Positions 25,299 to 33,657 of a DNA stretch of 64,000 bases are shown here, piece by piece (the stretch's first letter is position 1; the number at the start of each line of letters is the position of its first letter). Below the pieces are notes generated by a model. The model searched no databases. It was not told the DNA's origin and saw only the letters and a list, made by a program, of their open reading frames with translations. The stretch covers positions 1,984,001-2,048,000 of the forward strand of contig NZ_CP031425.1 in the NCBI RefSeq assembly GCF_003367705.1, given 5' to 3'. The position numbers were made by a program, and so were the translations under genes. The stretch is from Microbacterium foliorum (GTDB lineage: Bacteria; Actinomycetota; Actinomycetes; Actinomycetales; Microbacteriaceae).

Positions 25299-26072
25299 TC
25301 ACGCCTCGCTCATGGCCTGCTTGACCTGCTGACCCTTAGCCGCGTAGTACGCGGCGCGAGCGGCGTCACGACGAGCCTGCTCGGCGTATCCGGCCTCGAG
25401 GACGTCCTGCGGGACCTCGACGTTCGGCACGTCGTCGGTGCCGTGGTACTTCTCGATGTAGGCGTCGAGCTCGGGGCCCGAGGTCCACGACGTGATGAGG
25501 CAGTACCGCGGCTCGGTGCCCACGTGGGTCGCCGCGTGCCACAGACGCTGCGTGTCGACGATGAGCTGCGCTCCCGCCGGCAGGGCGATGCGGTACTCGA
25601 CGCTCGGGTCGGTGCGGTTCTCACGCAGGACGAAGAAGCTGTCCTTGTCGTCGCTGAGGTTGAAGAAGCCTCGCACGACCCATCCGGTGCCGTCGGGGTT
25701 CAGACGGTTGTTGTCATCCTGGTGCAGGTTGTACAGGCACTCGCCGTACGGGGTGGGCTGCAGCTCGATGACACGGCAGCGCCCGACGTTCGCACCGGGC
25801 TCCTGGGCGCGACGCGTCAGGTTGGGGGCCTTGGCGGTCTGGGAGTCGATCCAGACGCCGTCCTTGTCGGTGCGCGGCGGCTTGTGGTTCCAGAAGCCGT
25901 TGCACTCGATCTCGCCCTTGGCGCTGGCGAGCGGCGCGAAGCGGGTGTCGCCCGACGACTTCCAGTCGTTGTACTCGATGTCGAGCCACTCCTTGGGGTC
26001 GAGCTCCTGGTCGTAGCTGTCGAGAACGACGAAGCCCTTGTCTTCGAGCGCCTGTGACTTGATGTATCCCAT
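25299..26072 (-). CDS. Putative Fe(II)/2-oxoglutarate-type dioxygenase
   Basis: A 257-residue soluble protein not assigned to a named family with certainty. Features fit a double-stranded beta-helix oxygenase: the facial triad could be H117-x-D119 (YNLHQDDN) and H179 (RLWHAATH), 60 residues apart, with R189 ten residues later as a possible 2-oxoglutarate ligand (PRYCLITSW). LPAGAQLIVDTQ before the distal histidine is also typical. The last ~45 residues are alanine-rich and helical. It is a single-gene unit with a terminator, and its promoter region contains an iron-box-like palindrome, which would suit an iron-dependent or iron-homeostasis protein. The substrate is unknown; the fold assignment is an inference from motif order. 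Confidence 0.55.
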   Translation of the reverse strand: MGYIKSQALEDKGFVVLDSYDQELDPKEWLDIEYNDWKSSGDTRFAPLASAKGEIECNGFWNHKPPRTDKDGVWIDSQTAKAPNLTRRAQEPGANVGRCRVIELQPTPYGECLYNLHQDDNNRLNPDGTGWVVRGFFNLSDDKDSFFVLRENRTDPSVEYRIALPAGAQLIVDTQRLWHAATHVGTEPRYCLITSWTSGPELDAYIEKYHGTDDVPNVEVPQDVLEAGYAEQARRDAARAAYYAAKGQQVKQAMSEA

Positions 26073-26123
26073 GATCTAGGTCATGTCCTCTCATCGGGGG
26101 CCAGCACGTTTTAACAGGCCCTG

Positions 26124-26142
26124 ATAAGGCAAGCCTAACAGG
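26124..26142 (-). promoter_or_regulatory. DtxR/IdeR-like iron box upstream of the putative dioxygenase gene
   Basis: The plus strand reads ATAAGGCAAGCCTAACAGG. Its 15-base core matches 10 of 15 positions of the DtxR core AGGTTAGGCTAACCT. It overlaps a possible minus-strand promoter: -35 TTAGGC (26138-26133), an 18-base spacer and -10 TTAAAA (26114-26109). Repression by an iron-loaded DtxR-type regulator is inferred. Confidence 0.45.
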
Positions 26143-26248
26143 GCACCTCTGGAGCGCCGCCGAAGCCCGCCGTGAATAAGCGAATAGACTGAATCGGGCG
26201 CCTGGCGACTCCTCGGCGCCGGGCGTTACGGGAGGACGAGACACCAGC

Positions 26249-28252
26249 ATGAGCACTGCGACGAACGTCGAGGCGACAGCTGTCAATACGATCGAGTGGC
26301 TCGCAGCGGACTCCACGACCATCGTCGTCCCGGTGTATCAGCGGCAGTACCGGTGGGACATCGGCGGCTGCGAGCAGCTCCTCTCCGATGTGCGAGCCGT
26401 CGCCCGCGAGAGCTCGTCGCACCGGCACTTCATCGGCTCGATCCTCTCGGCCGCCGACGATTCCGACGCCGACACCGAGCTGGTGCTGATCGACGGCCAG
26501 CAGCGGATCACCACGATCATGCTGCTCGTGGCCGCGTTGCAGCACGCGGTGCGCGACAGCTCGCCCGAGCTCGCCGCAGAACTGGGCCGCGTCCTGGTGC
26601 GCCCCGACGATCCCCGCAGGACGAAGCTGCGTCCGCACGACGCCTGGGCCGAGCTCTACGAGTCCGTGGTGCTGGATCGCGGCGACCACGCAGACCGCGA
26701 GTCACGCTTCGACGACAACTACGCGTTCTTCCGCAGTCAGGTGCATGCCGACGAGGCGGCGGCGATCTGGCAGGGCCTGCAGCGACTCGAGCACGTGTCC
26801 ATCACGCTCGGCGCAGGCGCGAACGCGCAGCAGATCTTCGAGAGCCTCAATTCGACGGGCGAGCCGCTGCGCGACCACGAGCTCATCCACAACTACATCC
26901 TGATGGGGCTCACGCACACCGAGCAGCTCGATGTGGAGGCGCGCTTCTGGCTCCCCATCGAACACCACGCGGGCGAGAACATCGCGGCGTTCTGGCGGCA
27001 CTACCTCGTCATGACGACGGGCCGCGAGGTCGCCGCGAACGGCGAGCACGGGGTGTACAGCGCGTTCCGACAGTCGTTCCCGCGCGTCGACGTCGACCAT
27101 CTGCAGGCGGATGCCGAGGTGTGGCGGCACTACGCCGAGATCTACGGCATCCTGCTGGATCCCTCTCTCGAGAAGGACTCCGAGATCGCACGGCAGCTGC
27201 GATTCGTCAACACCTTCGGACGCGCCTCGTACCCGCTCGTGCTGAGCGCGTACAGCGACCATGCCAGGGGGCTCATCCCGCGCGACGAGCTGATCCGCAC
27301 GCTGGAGCGGATCCAGGCGATGTACCTGAGACGCGCACTCGTCAACCTGCCCAACGAGCGTCTCATCGCCAGACTCTGCCGGGCGCGCAGCGACGGACCC
27401 GACGCTCTCGAGCGGGCCTTCGCGCGCATCACCCCGTCGGACGAGCGGGTGAGCGCGGTGCTCAAGTACAGCGAGCTCCCCCACCCGGCGTACGTCCTCG
27501 GCCGTCTGGAAGACGTCGACGACACCGACGGTTTCGACGTCGAGCACATCGTTCCCACCGTCCCCAGCGACAGCTGGTCGGGCGACGGAGCGCGCGAGTG
27601 GATCGACTACTCCGACGACGAGCGCAACGCCCACCGCGCACTGGCACCCACCCTCGGCAACCTGACACTGCTGGAGCAGGGCCTGTCGGAGCGGTACTTC
27701 GGCGAGCCGTACACCGTGAAGCGCGCAACGGCGTACGCGCGCAGCGCCGTGCCCGAGACCGCGGCGCTGCAGTCGGTCGAGACCTGGGGAACGGCGACGA
27801 TCTCACAGCGCACCGTGCGGCTCACGGCCGAGCTCCTGCGCATCTGGGCGCGGCCCGCACTCACCGAGATCGACGACGACGGCCTGACGCCGATCCTCGA
27901 CGCCGTGCGGCGCCGAGGCTGGCCCGCGGGCTGGGAGCGGGAGTTCGAGTACGTCGAGTACCGCGGAGAGCGCTGGGAGGTCTACGACGTCCGGCACCTG
28001 TTCAACCGCGTCTTCCGGCGCGCATGGACGGACACCCGCGATGCGGCGGTCTCGTACTGTGTCGCGCACGGCGGGCCGATCTACGAGGGGACCGCGTGGA
28101 AGGGGCAGTGGGACCAGCTCGACGACACCCATCACCTCTACATGGGATGGGATTCCACCTACATGATGAGTGCCGTCCAAGGCGTCCTCCAGGAGGCGGA
28201 CATCGCCTCGGAGGTCTTCGTGAAGTACTCCTACATCGGGAACGTGATGTGA
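26249..28252 (+). CDS. DUF262/DUF1524 (GmrSD-like) nuclease-related protein
   Basis: A 667-residue protein with the architecture of GmrSD-type modification-dependent restriction enzymes and SspE-like effectors. The N-terminal DUF262 shows VPVYQRQYRWD (~28-37), the nucleotide-binding DGQQRITT (82-89) and QIFESLNSTGEPL (~195-207). DUF1524 has the HNH-like EHIVP with H433 and LGNLTLL near 468-475. The C-terminal ~120 residues are uncharacterised (YEGTAWKGQWDQLDDTHHLY). GmrSD enzymes hydrolyse NTPs and cut DNA with modified bases, so an antiphage role is plausible. No methyltransferase or modification genes are nearby. It is separated from the downstream peptidase gene by one base, indicating an operon. 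TAGACT at 26185-26190 may be its -10. Confidence 0.82.
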   Translation: MSTATNVEATAVNTIEWLAADSTTIVVPVYQRQYRWDIGGCEQLLSDVRAVARESSSHRHFIGSILSAADDSDADTELVLIDGQQRITTIMLLVAALQHAVRDSSPELAAELGRVLVRPDDPRRTKLRPHDAWAELYESVVLDRGDHADRESRFDDNYAFFRSQVHADEAAAIWQGLQRLEHVSITLGAGANAQQIFESLNSTGEPLRDHELIHNYILMGLTHTEQLDVEARFWLPIEHHAGENIAAFWRHYLVMTTGREVAANGEHGVYSAFRQSFPRVDVDHLQADAEVWRHYAEIYGILLDPSLEKDSEIARQLRFVNTFGRASYPLVLSAYSDHARGLIPRDELIRTLERIQAMYLRRALVNLPNERLIARLCRARSDGPDALERAFARITPSDERVSAVLKYSELPHPAYVLGRLEDVDDTDGFDVEHIVPTVPSDSWSGDGAREWIDYSDDERNAHRALAPTLGNLTLLEQGLSERYFGEPYTVKRATAYARSAVPETAALQSVETWGTATISQRTVRLTAELLRIWARPALTEIDDDGLTPILDAVRRRGWPAGWEREFEYVEYRGERWEVYDVRHLFNRVFRRAWTDTRDAAVSYCVAHGGPIYEGTAWKGQWDQLDDTHHLYMGWDSTYMMSAVQGVLQEADIASEVFVKYSYIGNVM

Positions 28253-28253
28253 C

Positions 28254-29507
28254 ATGAAGAGCACCACCACCGTCCACCGCCTGCTCGACCTCGCCGTCGA
28301 AGAGCACACCCTCACCGTCCCACTCGTGTGGGACGACCCGACCGACACCCGCACGATCGAGATCTTCGCTCGCGTCGTGACCCGCGACGGAGGCGACTCG
28401 CTGCCCTTCCTGGTGTACCTCCAGGGCGGGCCAGGACACGAGGCACCCCGACCGTTCCACTCGTCGACAGCACCGCCCTGGCTCGACGAGGCTCTCGCCC
28501 ACTACCGCGTGGTCATGCTGGACCAGCGCGGCACCGGCCTGTCGACGCCTGTCGGAGACGACGACCTGGCCGAGGGCTCGGCCGCCGTCGCCGAGCATCT
28601 GACCCACCTGCGCGCCGATGCCATCGTGCGCGACTGCGAGGCGATGCGCGAGCACCTCGGTGCGATCACCTGGAGCGTGCTGGGGCAGTCGTTCGGCGGC
28701 TTCACCTCGCTCGCATATCTGTCGACCCACGCCGCCTCGCTGGCCGATGTCTTCATCACGGGCGGCCTGAGCGCGATCGGGCGGCACCCCGACGACGTCT
28801 ACGCGCTCTGCTACAGCAAGATGCGCGACGCCTCCGAGCGCTACTACCGCCGGTTCCCCGAGCACCGCGACCGCATGCGCAGACTCGTGGATCACGCGGA
28901 TGCCGGCGACATCGTCCTGCCGGACGGCGAAGTGGTGTCCCGATCGCGCCTGCGTTCGGTGGGATCCGCCCTCGGCATGAACGAGGGGTGGCAGACCCTG
29001 TGGTCACTGCTCGAGCGCGACCACAGATCAAATGCCTTCCGCCACGACCTCATGCACGCGATGCCGTACAACGGCCGCAACCCTCTTTACTTCGCCTTCC
29101 ACGAGTCCAGCTATGCCGACGGTCACGCGACGCGATGGTCGGCCGAGCGGGTCGAGCCCGATGACTTCCGCGAGGATGTCACGCTCTTCACAGGCGAGCA
29201 CATCCGGCGCGAGTGGACCGAGACGGTCCCCGCCTTCCGGCCCTGGCGCGAGGTGACGCTCGAGCTCGCCGAGTTCGAATGGCCGCGCCTCTACGACCGC
29301 GTGGCGATCGAGGCCTCCGGGGCGACCGGTGCCGCAGCGGTCTACACCAACGATGTCTACGTCCCGTTGGAGTTCTCGCTCGAGACCGCCGGTCTGCTCC
29401 CGGGAATCGATCTGTGGGTGACCAGCGAGCACGAGCACAACGGTCTCCGCTCCGGCCCCGTGCTCAGCCGTCTGATCGATCTCGCCCACGGCCGGCGCAT
29501 CCGCTGA
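28254..29507 (+). CDS. Proline iminopeptidase-type alpha/beta hydrolase (S33)
   Basis: A 417-residue peptidase-family hydrolase. The oxyanion region is YLQGGPGHEAPRP, followed by LDQRGTGLSTP and the nucleophile S146 in GQSFGGF; the acid is probably in TNDVYVPLEFS and the histidine in SEHEHNGLRSGP. S33 enzymes remove N-terminal proline or other residues from short peptides; some relatives hydrolyse amides or esters instead. No signal peptide, so cytoplasmic. Its ATG follows the DUF262 gene's stop by one base, so the two are co-translated. Why a peptidase is coupled to a nuclease-like protein is not obvious. Confidence 0.85.
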   Translation: MKSTTTVHRLLDLAVEEHTLTVPLVWDDPTDTRTIEIFARVVTRDGGDSLPFLVYLQGGPGHEAPRPFHSSTAPPWLDEALAHYRVVMLDQRGTGLSTPVGDDDLAEGSAAVAEHLTHLRADAIVRDCEAMREHLGAITWSVLGQSFGGFTSLAYLSTHAASLADVFITGGLSAIGRHPDDVYALCYSKMRDASERYYRRFPEHRDRMRRLVDHADAGDIVLPDGEVVSRSRLRSVGSALGMNEGWQTLWSLLERDHRSNAFRHDLMHAMPYNGRNPLYFAFHESSYADGHATRWSAERVEPDDFREDVTLFTGEHIRREWTETVPAFRPWREVTLELAEFEWPRLYDRVAIEASGATGAAAVYTNDVYVPLEFSLETAGLLPGIDLWVTSEHEHNGLRSGPVLSRLIDLAHGRRIR

Positions 29508-29548
29508 GGATCATCCTGTGGGCGGATGCCGATGGCAGGAGAGTCTTC

Positions 29549-29554
29549 TAGCCT
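29549..29554 (+). promoter_or_regulatory. Leaderless -10 element
   Basis: TAGCCT followed by 6 bases (GGACGC) and the ATG at 29561, with no ribosome site. Confidence 0.5.
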
Positions 29555-29560
29555 GGACGC

Positions 29561-29842
29561 ATGGCTGAGACGGTGGGCATGCTTCTGACCGTGGCGATCG
29601 TGCTCGTGGTCGTGATCGCAGTGGTCGTCGTGATCGTGGCCGTGTATTCGCGGGTGCCCCTCGAGCGCAAGTACGAGGGATCCGGCGGCGGACTGGGTGG
29701 ATCCTTCGACGCGATCTGGATGCCGTCGGCCCATGGCGCCGGCATCGAGCGTGACCGTCAGACGAAGCGCATGGCCCCGGCCCCGGTGGCGGGCGACCCG
29801 CCCCACAACATCCGCGGCGACCGCATCACGATCGACCTCTGA
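29561..29842 (+). CDS. Small membrane-anchored protein of unknown function
   Basis: A 93-residue protein with one strongly hydrophobic N-terminal helix (TVAIVLVVVIAVVVVIVAVY) and a soluble tail containing YEGSGGGLGGSFD. Residues after the helix are mixed-charge (RVPLERKY), compatible with a cytoplasmic tail. No family recognised. A TANNNT hexamer lies 6 bases before the ATG. Monocistronic; a shared terminator follows. Confidence 0.65.
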   Translation: MAETVGMLLTVAIVLVVVIAVVVVIVAVYSRVPLERKYEGSGGGLGGSFDAIWMPSAHGAGIERDRQTKRMAPAPVAGDPPHNIRGDRITIDL

Positions 29843-29870
29843 GTCCACGCGGTTGCAGCCGCCGGATACG

Positions 29871-29905
29871 ACGAAGGCCCCGGTTCCGAGAACCGGGGCC
29901 TTCGT
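29871..29905. terminator. Bidirectional terminator
   Basis: ACGAAGGCCCCGGTT and its perfect complement around CCGAG, between the convergent small membrane protein and rpmE2 genes. Confidence 0.85.
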
Positions 29906-29918
29906 GGTGGCGATGTCG

Positions 29919-30176
29919 TTACTTGGACGATCCGCCGAAGCCCTTGAAGCGCTGGTTGAACTTCTCGACGCGGCCGGCCGAGTCCATGATGCGCTGCTTT
30001 CCCGTGTAGAACGGGTGCGAGGCCGACGAGATCTCGACGTCGATGACGGGGTACTCGACGCCGTCGAGCTCGATCGTCTTGTCGCTGGACACCGTCGAGC
30101 GGGTGCGGAACGTCTCGCCCGAACCGAGGTCGCGGAACACGACGTCCTTGTACACGGGGTGAATGTCAGTCTTCAT
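29919..30176 (-). CDS. rpmE2: 50S ribosomal protein L31 type B
   Basis: An 85-residue ribosomal protein ([42 protein letters not shown]). It has no cysteines, so it is the zinc-free paralogue that many bacteria use when zinc is scarce. No Zur-like AATGATT motif is visible upstream; instead the 68-base leader carries two hairpins. Start fixed by the AAGGA ribosome site 8 bases upstream. Confidence 0.95.
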   Translation of the reverse strand: MKTDIHPVYKDVVFRDLGSGETFRTRSTVSSDKTIELDGVEYPVIDVEISSASHPFYTGKQRIMDSAGRVEKFNQRFKGFGGSSK

Positions 30177-30256
30177 GGGATTCCTTAGTTGCTGCCCTGG
30201 ATTGTGCCAGGGACGAGGGAAGTCTGTGGTGCAGAACGCACCAAGGATCGATCCTA
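30177..30256 (-). promoter_or_regulatory. rpmE2 promoter and structured leader (candidate L31 leader RNA)
   Basis: Minus-strand -10 TAGGAT lies at 30256-30251. The transcript then forms two hairpins: TGGTGC/GCACCA (30243-30227, loop of 5) and CCCTGG/CCAGGG (30212-30195, loop of 6), followed by AAGGA and the ATG. Actinobacterial L31 genes are known to carry conserved leader RNAs thought to allow autoregulation; membership is inferred from position only. A 12-base palindrome AGGATCGATCCT (30244-30255) overlaps the -10. Confidence 0.5.
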
Positions 30257-30267
30257 CCAGATGCTCG

Positions 30268-31053
30268 TCAGGATGCTGCGCGAGCGGCGTAGCGTCCGTC
30301 TTCGCTGCTGAGCACGATCGGCATGCCGAACGCCTCGCTCAGCGCGTCGGCGGTGAGCGTCTCGGCGATCGGGCCCGCGGCCACGATGCGCCCCTCGCGC
30401 ATGAGCAGCACATGGGTGAACCCGACGGGGATCTCCTCGACGTGGTGGGTGACCATCAGCATGGCCGGAGTCGTCGGCGACGACGCGTACCCGCTCAGCA
30501 GGGCCAGCAGCTCCTCCCTCGAACCGAGGTCGAGCGACGCGGTCGGCTCGTCGAGCAGCAGCAGCTCGGGATCCGTCATCACCGCGCGGGCGATCTGGAC
30601 GCGCTTCTGCTCTCCGTCGCTCAGCGTTCCGAACGTGCGCTCGGCGAGGTGATCGAGGCGCCAGTCCGCGAGCACACGCAGCGCGCGGCGCTCGTCGATG
30701 TCCTCGTAGCCCTCGTTCCACCGCCCGAGCACCGAGAAGGCCGCCGTGAGCACGGTGTTCAGAACCGTCTCGTCTCGCGGAACGCGCTTCGCCATCGCCG
30801 AGGAGGCGAAGCCGATGCGCGGGCGCAGCTCGAACACGTCGGTCCGACCCAGGGTCTCCCCCAGCACGGTGACGGTTCCGGAGGTCGGATGCATCAGCGT
30901 GTCGGCCAGCTGCAGCAGGGTGGTCTTGCCGGCACCGTTGGGCCCGAGGATCACCCACCGCTGATCATCGTCGACCTGCCAGGTCACGTGATCGATGATG
31001 TCGCGCCCCTCGCGGCGCACGACGACGTCGGTGAATTCCAGGGCGCTCGACAT
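30268..31053 (-). CDS. ABC transporter ATP-binding protein, stand-alone
   Basis: A 261-residue ATPase resembling the YlmA/ModF-like group. Walker A is GPNGAGKTT, the signature is LSDGEQKR and Walker B is [12 protein letters not shown], with the switch histidine in VTHHVEEIP. No permease gene is adjacent. It begins 17 bases after glgA on the same strand and is probably co-transcribed with it. Role unknown; members of this group lacking permeases have no settled function. Confidence 0.8.
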   Translation of the reverse strand: MSSALEFTDVVVRREGRDIIDHVTWQVDDDQRWVILGPNGAGKTTLLQLADTLMHPTSGTVTVLGETLGRTDVFELRPRIGFASSAMAKRVPRDETVLNTVLTAAFSVLGRWNEGYEDIDERRALRVLADWRLDHLAERTFGTLSDGEQKRVQIARAVMTDPELLLLDEPTASLDLGSREELLALLSGYASSPTTPAMLMVTHHVEEIPVGFTHVLLMREGRIVAAGPIAETLTADALSEAFGMPIVLSSEDGRYAARAAS

Positions 31054-31070
31054 GCCTCCAGCCTATCGGC

Positions 31071-32255
31071 TCAGGCGGTGAGCTCCGCGTAGAGCGCGCG
31101 CGTGGTGTCGGCGATCGCTCCCCAGCTGAACTCGTCACGAGCCCGCTCACGACCCGCCTGGCCGTAGGCGCGTGCACGTTCGGGATCCGAGGTCACCTCT
31201 GTCAGCACCCGCGCGAGATCTGCGACGTAGCGCTCGGGGTCGACCGGCGTGCCGGTGCCGTCCTGCACCTGCTCGATCGGCACCAGACGCCCGGTCACGC
31301 CGTCGGCGACGACCTCGGGGATCCCACCGGTCGCGGTTCCGACGACCGCGGCGCCGCAGGCCATCGCCTCGAGGTTGACGATCCCGAGCGGCTCGTAGAC
31401 GGAGGGGCAGACGAAAGTGGTCGCGGCGGTGAGGATGGCCGAGAGCTCGTCCCGCGGCAGCATCCGCTCGATCCAGACCACTCCCTCGCGGGTCTGCTGC
31501 AGGAGCTTCACGCCCGCCTGCACCTCGGCCATGATCTCGGCGGTGTCGGGCGCGCCCGCGCACAGGACGAGCTGCACCTCCGGGGGGAGCAGTCGTGCCG
31601 CCTGCAGCAGGTACGGCAGGCCCTTCTGACGTGTGATCCTGCCGACGAAGACGACGGACGGACGCGACGGGTCGATTCCCACGGACTCCAGGAACGCGGG
31701 GTTCTGCACCGGACGCCACCGCTCCACGTCGATGCCGTTGTGGATCACCCGGACCTTCGCCGGGTCCACCGACGGGTAGCTGCGCAGGATGTCCGCGCGC
31801 ATGCCCGCGCTCACCGCGATGACCGCAGCGGCGTTCTCGTACGCCAGCTTCTCGATCCCGCTGGAGACCGCGTAGCCGCCTCCGAGCTGCTCGGCCTTCC
31901 AGGGCCGCAGCGGCTCGAGGCTGTGGGCGGTGAGCACGTGCGGGATCCCGTGCAGCTGCGACGCGAGGTGACCGGCGAAGTTCGCGTACCAGGTGTGACT
32001 GTGCACGAGGTCGGCGTCGGAGATCGCGGCGACGATCTCGAGATCCGTGCCCAGCGTCTGCAGGGCGGCGTTCGCGGAGGCGAGCTCGGAGGGTGTCCGA
32101 TAGGCGGACGTGCCCGCCTCATCTCGGGGCGAACCGAAGGCCCGCACCTGCACGTCGATGCTCTGTCGCAGCGCCGTGACGAGCTCCGCGACGTGCACTC
32201 CGGCACCTCCGTAGATCTCCGGCGGGTATTCCTTCGTGATCATCTCGACGCGCAT
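31071..32255 (-). CDS. glgA: Glycogen synthase, actinobacterial GT4 type
   Basis: A 394-residue GT-B glycosyltransferase of the corynebacterial type. The N-terminus MRVEMITKEYPPEIYGGAGV forms the donor-binding loop; VGRITRQKGLPYLL and the E-x7-E region (CPSVYEPLGIVNLEAMACG) follow. It uses ADP-glucose (made by GlgC) to extend alpha-1,4-glucan; in mycobacteria the related enzyme makes maltose-1-phosphate instead, which remains possible. The ATG at 32255 is chosen because it lies 6 bases after TACCGT and gives the conserved N-terminus. It is divergent from glgC across 69 bases. Confidence 0.92.
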   Translation of the reverse strand: MRVEMITKEYPPEIYGGAGVHVAELVTALRQSIDVQVRAFGSPRDEAGTSAYRTPSELASANAALQTLGTDLEIVAAISDADLVHSHTWYANFAGHLASQLHGIPHVLTAHSLEPLRPWKAEQLGGGYAVSSGIEKLAYENAAAVIAVSAGMRADILRSYPSVDPAKVRVIHNGIDVERWRPVQNPAFLESVGIDPSRPSVVFVGRITRQKGLPYLLQAARLLPPEVQLVLCAGAPDTAEIMAEVQAGVKLLQQTREGVVWIERMLPRDELSAILTAATTFVCPSVYEPLGIVNLEAMACGAAVVGTATGGIPEVVADGVTGRLVPIEQVQDGTGTPVDPERYVADLARVLTEVTSDPERARAYGQAGRERARDEFSWGAIADTTRALYAELTA

Positions 32256-32261
32256 GGTTAG

Positions 32262-32267
32262 ACGGTA
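32262..32267 (-). promoter_or_regulatory. Leaderless -10 element of glgA
   Basis: Minus-strand TACCGT, then 6 bases (CTAACC) and the ATG at 32255. Confidence 0.55.
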
Positions 32268-32312
32268 GTGACTCACTTGTCCAGATGCTAGTTCGGCGGG
32301 TCGATTCGCCTC

Positions 32313-32318
32313 TATGGT
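32313..32318 (+). promoter_or_regulatory. Leaderless -10 element of glgC
   Basis: TATGGT, then 6 bases (AGGTGC) and the ATG at 32325. It faces away from the glgA promoter 45 bases away. Confidence 0.55.
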
Positions 32319-32324
32319 AGGTGC

Positions 32325-33566
32325 ATGTCCGCTCCAAAGAAGATCTTCGGCATCATCCTCGCCGGCGGCGAGGGTAAGCGTCTCATGCCCCTCACGGGTG
32401 ACCGTGCCAAACCTGCCGTGCCTTTCGGCGGACAGTACCGCTTGATAGATTTCGCGATCTCGAACCTCATCAACTCCGGTCTTCGGCAGATCGTCGTGCT
32501 CACCCAGTACAAGTCGCACAGCCTCGACCGCCACATCTCCCAGACCTGGCGGATGTCCGCGCTCCTCGATTCATACGTCGCGTCCGTGCCCGCGCAGCAG
32601 CGCCTGGGCAAGCGCTGGTTCTCGGGCTCGGCCGACGCGATCCTGCAGAGCATGAACCTGATCAACGACGAGAAGCCCGACATCGTCGTGGTGATCGGCG
32701 CCGACCACGTGTACCGCATGGACTTCCGCCAGATGCTCGACGCGCACATCGAGTCCGGCGCGAAGGCCACTGTCGCCGGCATCCGCCAGCCCATCTCGAT
32801 GGCATCGCAGTTCGGCGTGATCGACGCGGACACGCAGTCGGGTCGCATCAAGCAGTTCCTCGAGAAGCCCACCGATGCCACGGGGCTCGACGACTCGCCG
32901 CACGAGGTGCTCGCCTCGATGGGCAACTACATCTTCGACGCCGACGCACTGATCGCGGCGGTCGAGGCCGACGGGGAGTCGCCCACCTCGGGCCACGACA
33001 TGGGTGGCGACATCGTGCCGTACTTCGTCGACCGCGGCGAGGCCGGGTACTACGACATGAAGCAGAACGACGTGCCGGGGTCGTCGCCGCGAGACCGCTC
33101 CTACTGGCGCGACGTCGGTACGATCGACTCGTTCTTCGACGCCCACATGGACCTGATCTCGACGCTGCCCATCTTCAACCTCTACAACATGGAGTGGCCG
33201 ATCCACTCGCAGGCGGTCAACTCGCCGCCCGCGAAGTTCGTGCGCGACTCGGTGGGTCGCATCGGCAACGCGATCGACTCGATCGTCTCACTCGGATCCG
33301 TGCTGTCCGGCACTCATCTCGAACGCAGCGTGGTCGGACCATGGACCCTTGCGGGCGGCGGCTCCACCATCACCGACTCGGTGGTCTTCGACGGCGTGCG
33401 CGTCGGCGCGGGCTCTCGCGTGCACCGCGCGATCCTCGACAAGAACGTGGTTCTCGCCGACGGCGCGACGGTCGGTGTCGATCGCGAGCGAGACCTCGCT
33501 CGGGGCTTCACGGTCACCGAATCGGGGATCACGGTCGTGGGCAAGGGACTGTTCATCGAACGCTGA
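32325..33566 (+). CDS. glgC: Glucose-1-phosphate adenylyltransferase
   Basis: Makes ADP-glucose from ATP and glucose-1-phosphate, the committed step of bacterial glycogen synthesis. 413 residues: an N-terminal nucleotidyltransferase ([50 protein letters not shown]) and a C-terminal left-handed beta-helix that normally hosts allosteric sites. It is divergent from glgA, the next enzyme, and both promoters look leaderless. A strong hairpin follows the gene. Confidence 0.96.
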   Translation: MSAPKKIFGIILAGGEGKRLMPLTGDRAKPAVPFGGQYRLIDFAISNLINSGLRQIVVLTQYKSHSLDRHISQTWRMSALLDSYVASVPAQQRLGKRWFSGSADAILQSMNLINDEKPDIVVVIGADHVYRMDFRQMLDAHIESGAKATVAGIRQPISMASQFGVIDADTQSGRIKQFLEKPTDATGLDDSPHEVLASMGNYIFDADALIAAVEADGESPTSGHDMGGDIVPYFVDRGEAGYYDMKQNDVPGSSPRDRSYWRDVGTIDSFFDAHMDLISTLPIFNLYNMEWPIHSQAVNSPPAKFVRDSVGRIGNAIDSIVSLGSVLSGTHLERSVVGPWTLAGGGSTITDSVVFDGVRVGAGSRVHRAILDKNVVLADGATVGVDRERDLARGFTVTESGITVVGKGLFIER

Positions 33567-33581
33567 GCCCGAAGGCTCCTC

Positions 33582-33637
33582 CGACGCCGCCCGGCGGACG
33601 ATCACGGCATTCCGTGGCCGTCCGCCGGGCGGCGTCG
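33582..33637 (+). terminator. Long hairpin after glgC
   Basis: CGACGCCGCCCGGCGGACG pairs with its perfect complement, with an inner CACGG/CCGTG stem. It ends 7 bases before the serB -10 hexamer, so it insulates serB from glgC transcription. Confidence 0.8.
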
Positions 33638-33644
33638 CTGTCGC

Positions 33645-33650
33645 TAGGCT
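33645..33650 (+). promoter_or_regulatory. Leaderless -10 element of serB
   Basis: TAGGCT, then 7 bases (CGAAGCC) and the GTG at 33658. Confidence 0.5.
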
Positions 33651-33657
33651 CGAAGCC

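Noticed and set aside
26296..28257. Second plus-strand frame of 653 codons inside the DUF262 gene
   Set aside because: Arg/Ala-rich out-of-frame product; the DUF262 frame carries all motifs.
30177..30256. Zur box upstream of rpmE2
   Set aside because: The expected AATGATT-centred palindrome is absent; only GGATCGATCC and leader hairpins are present.
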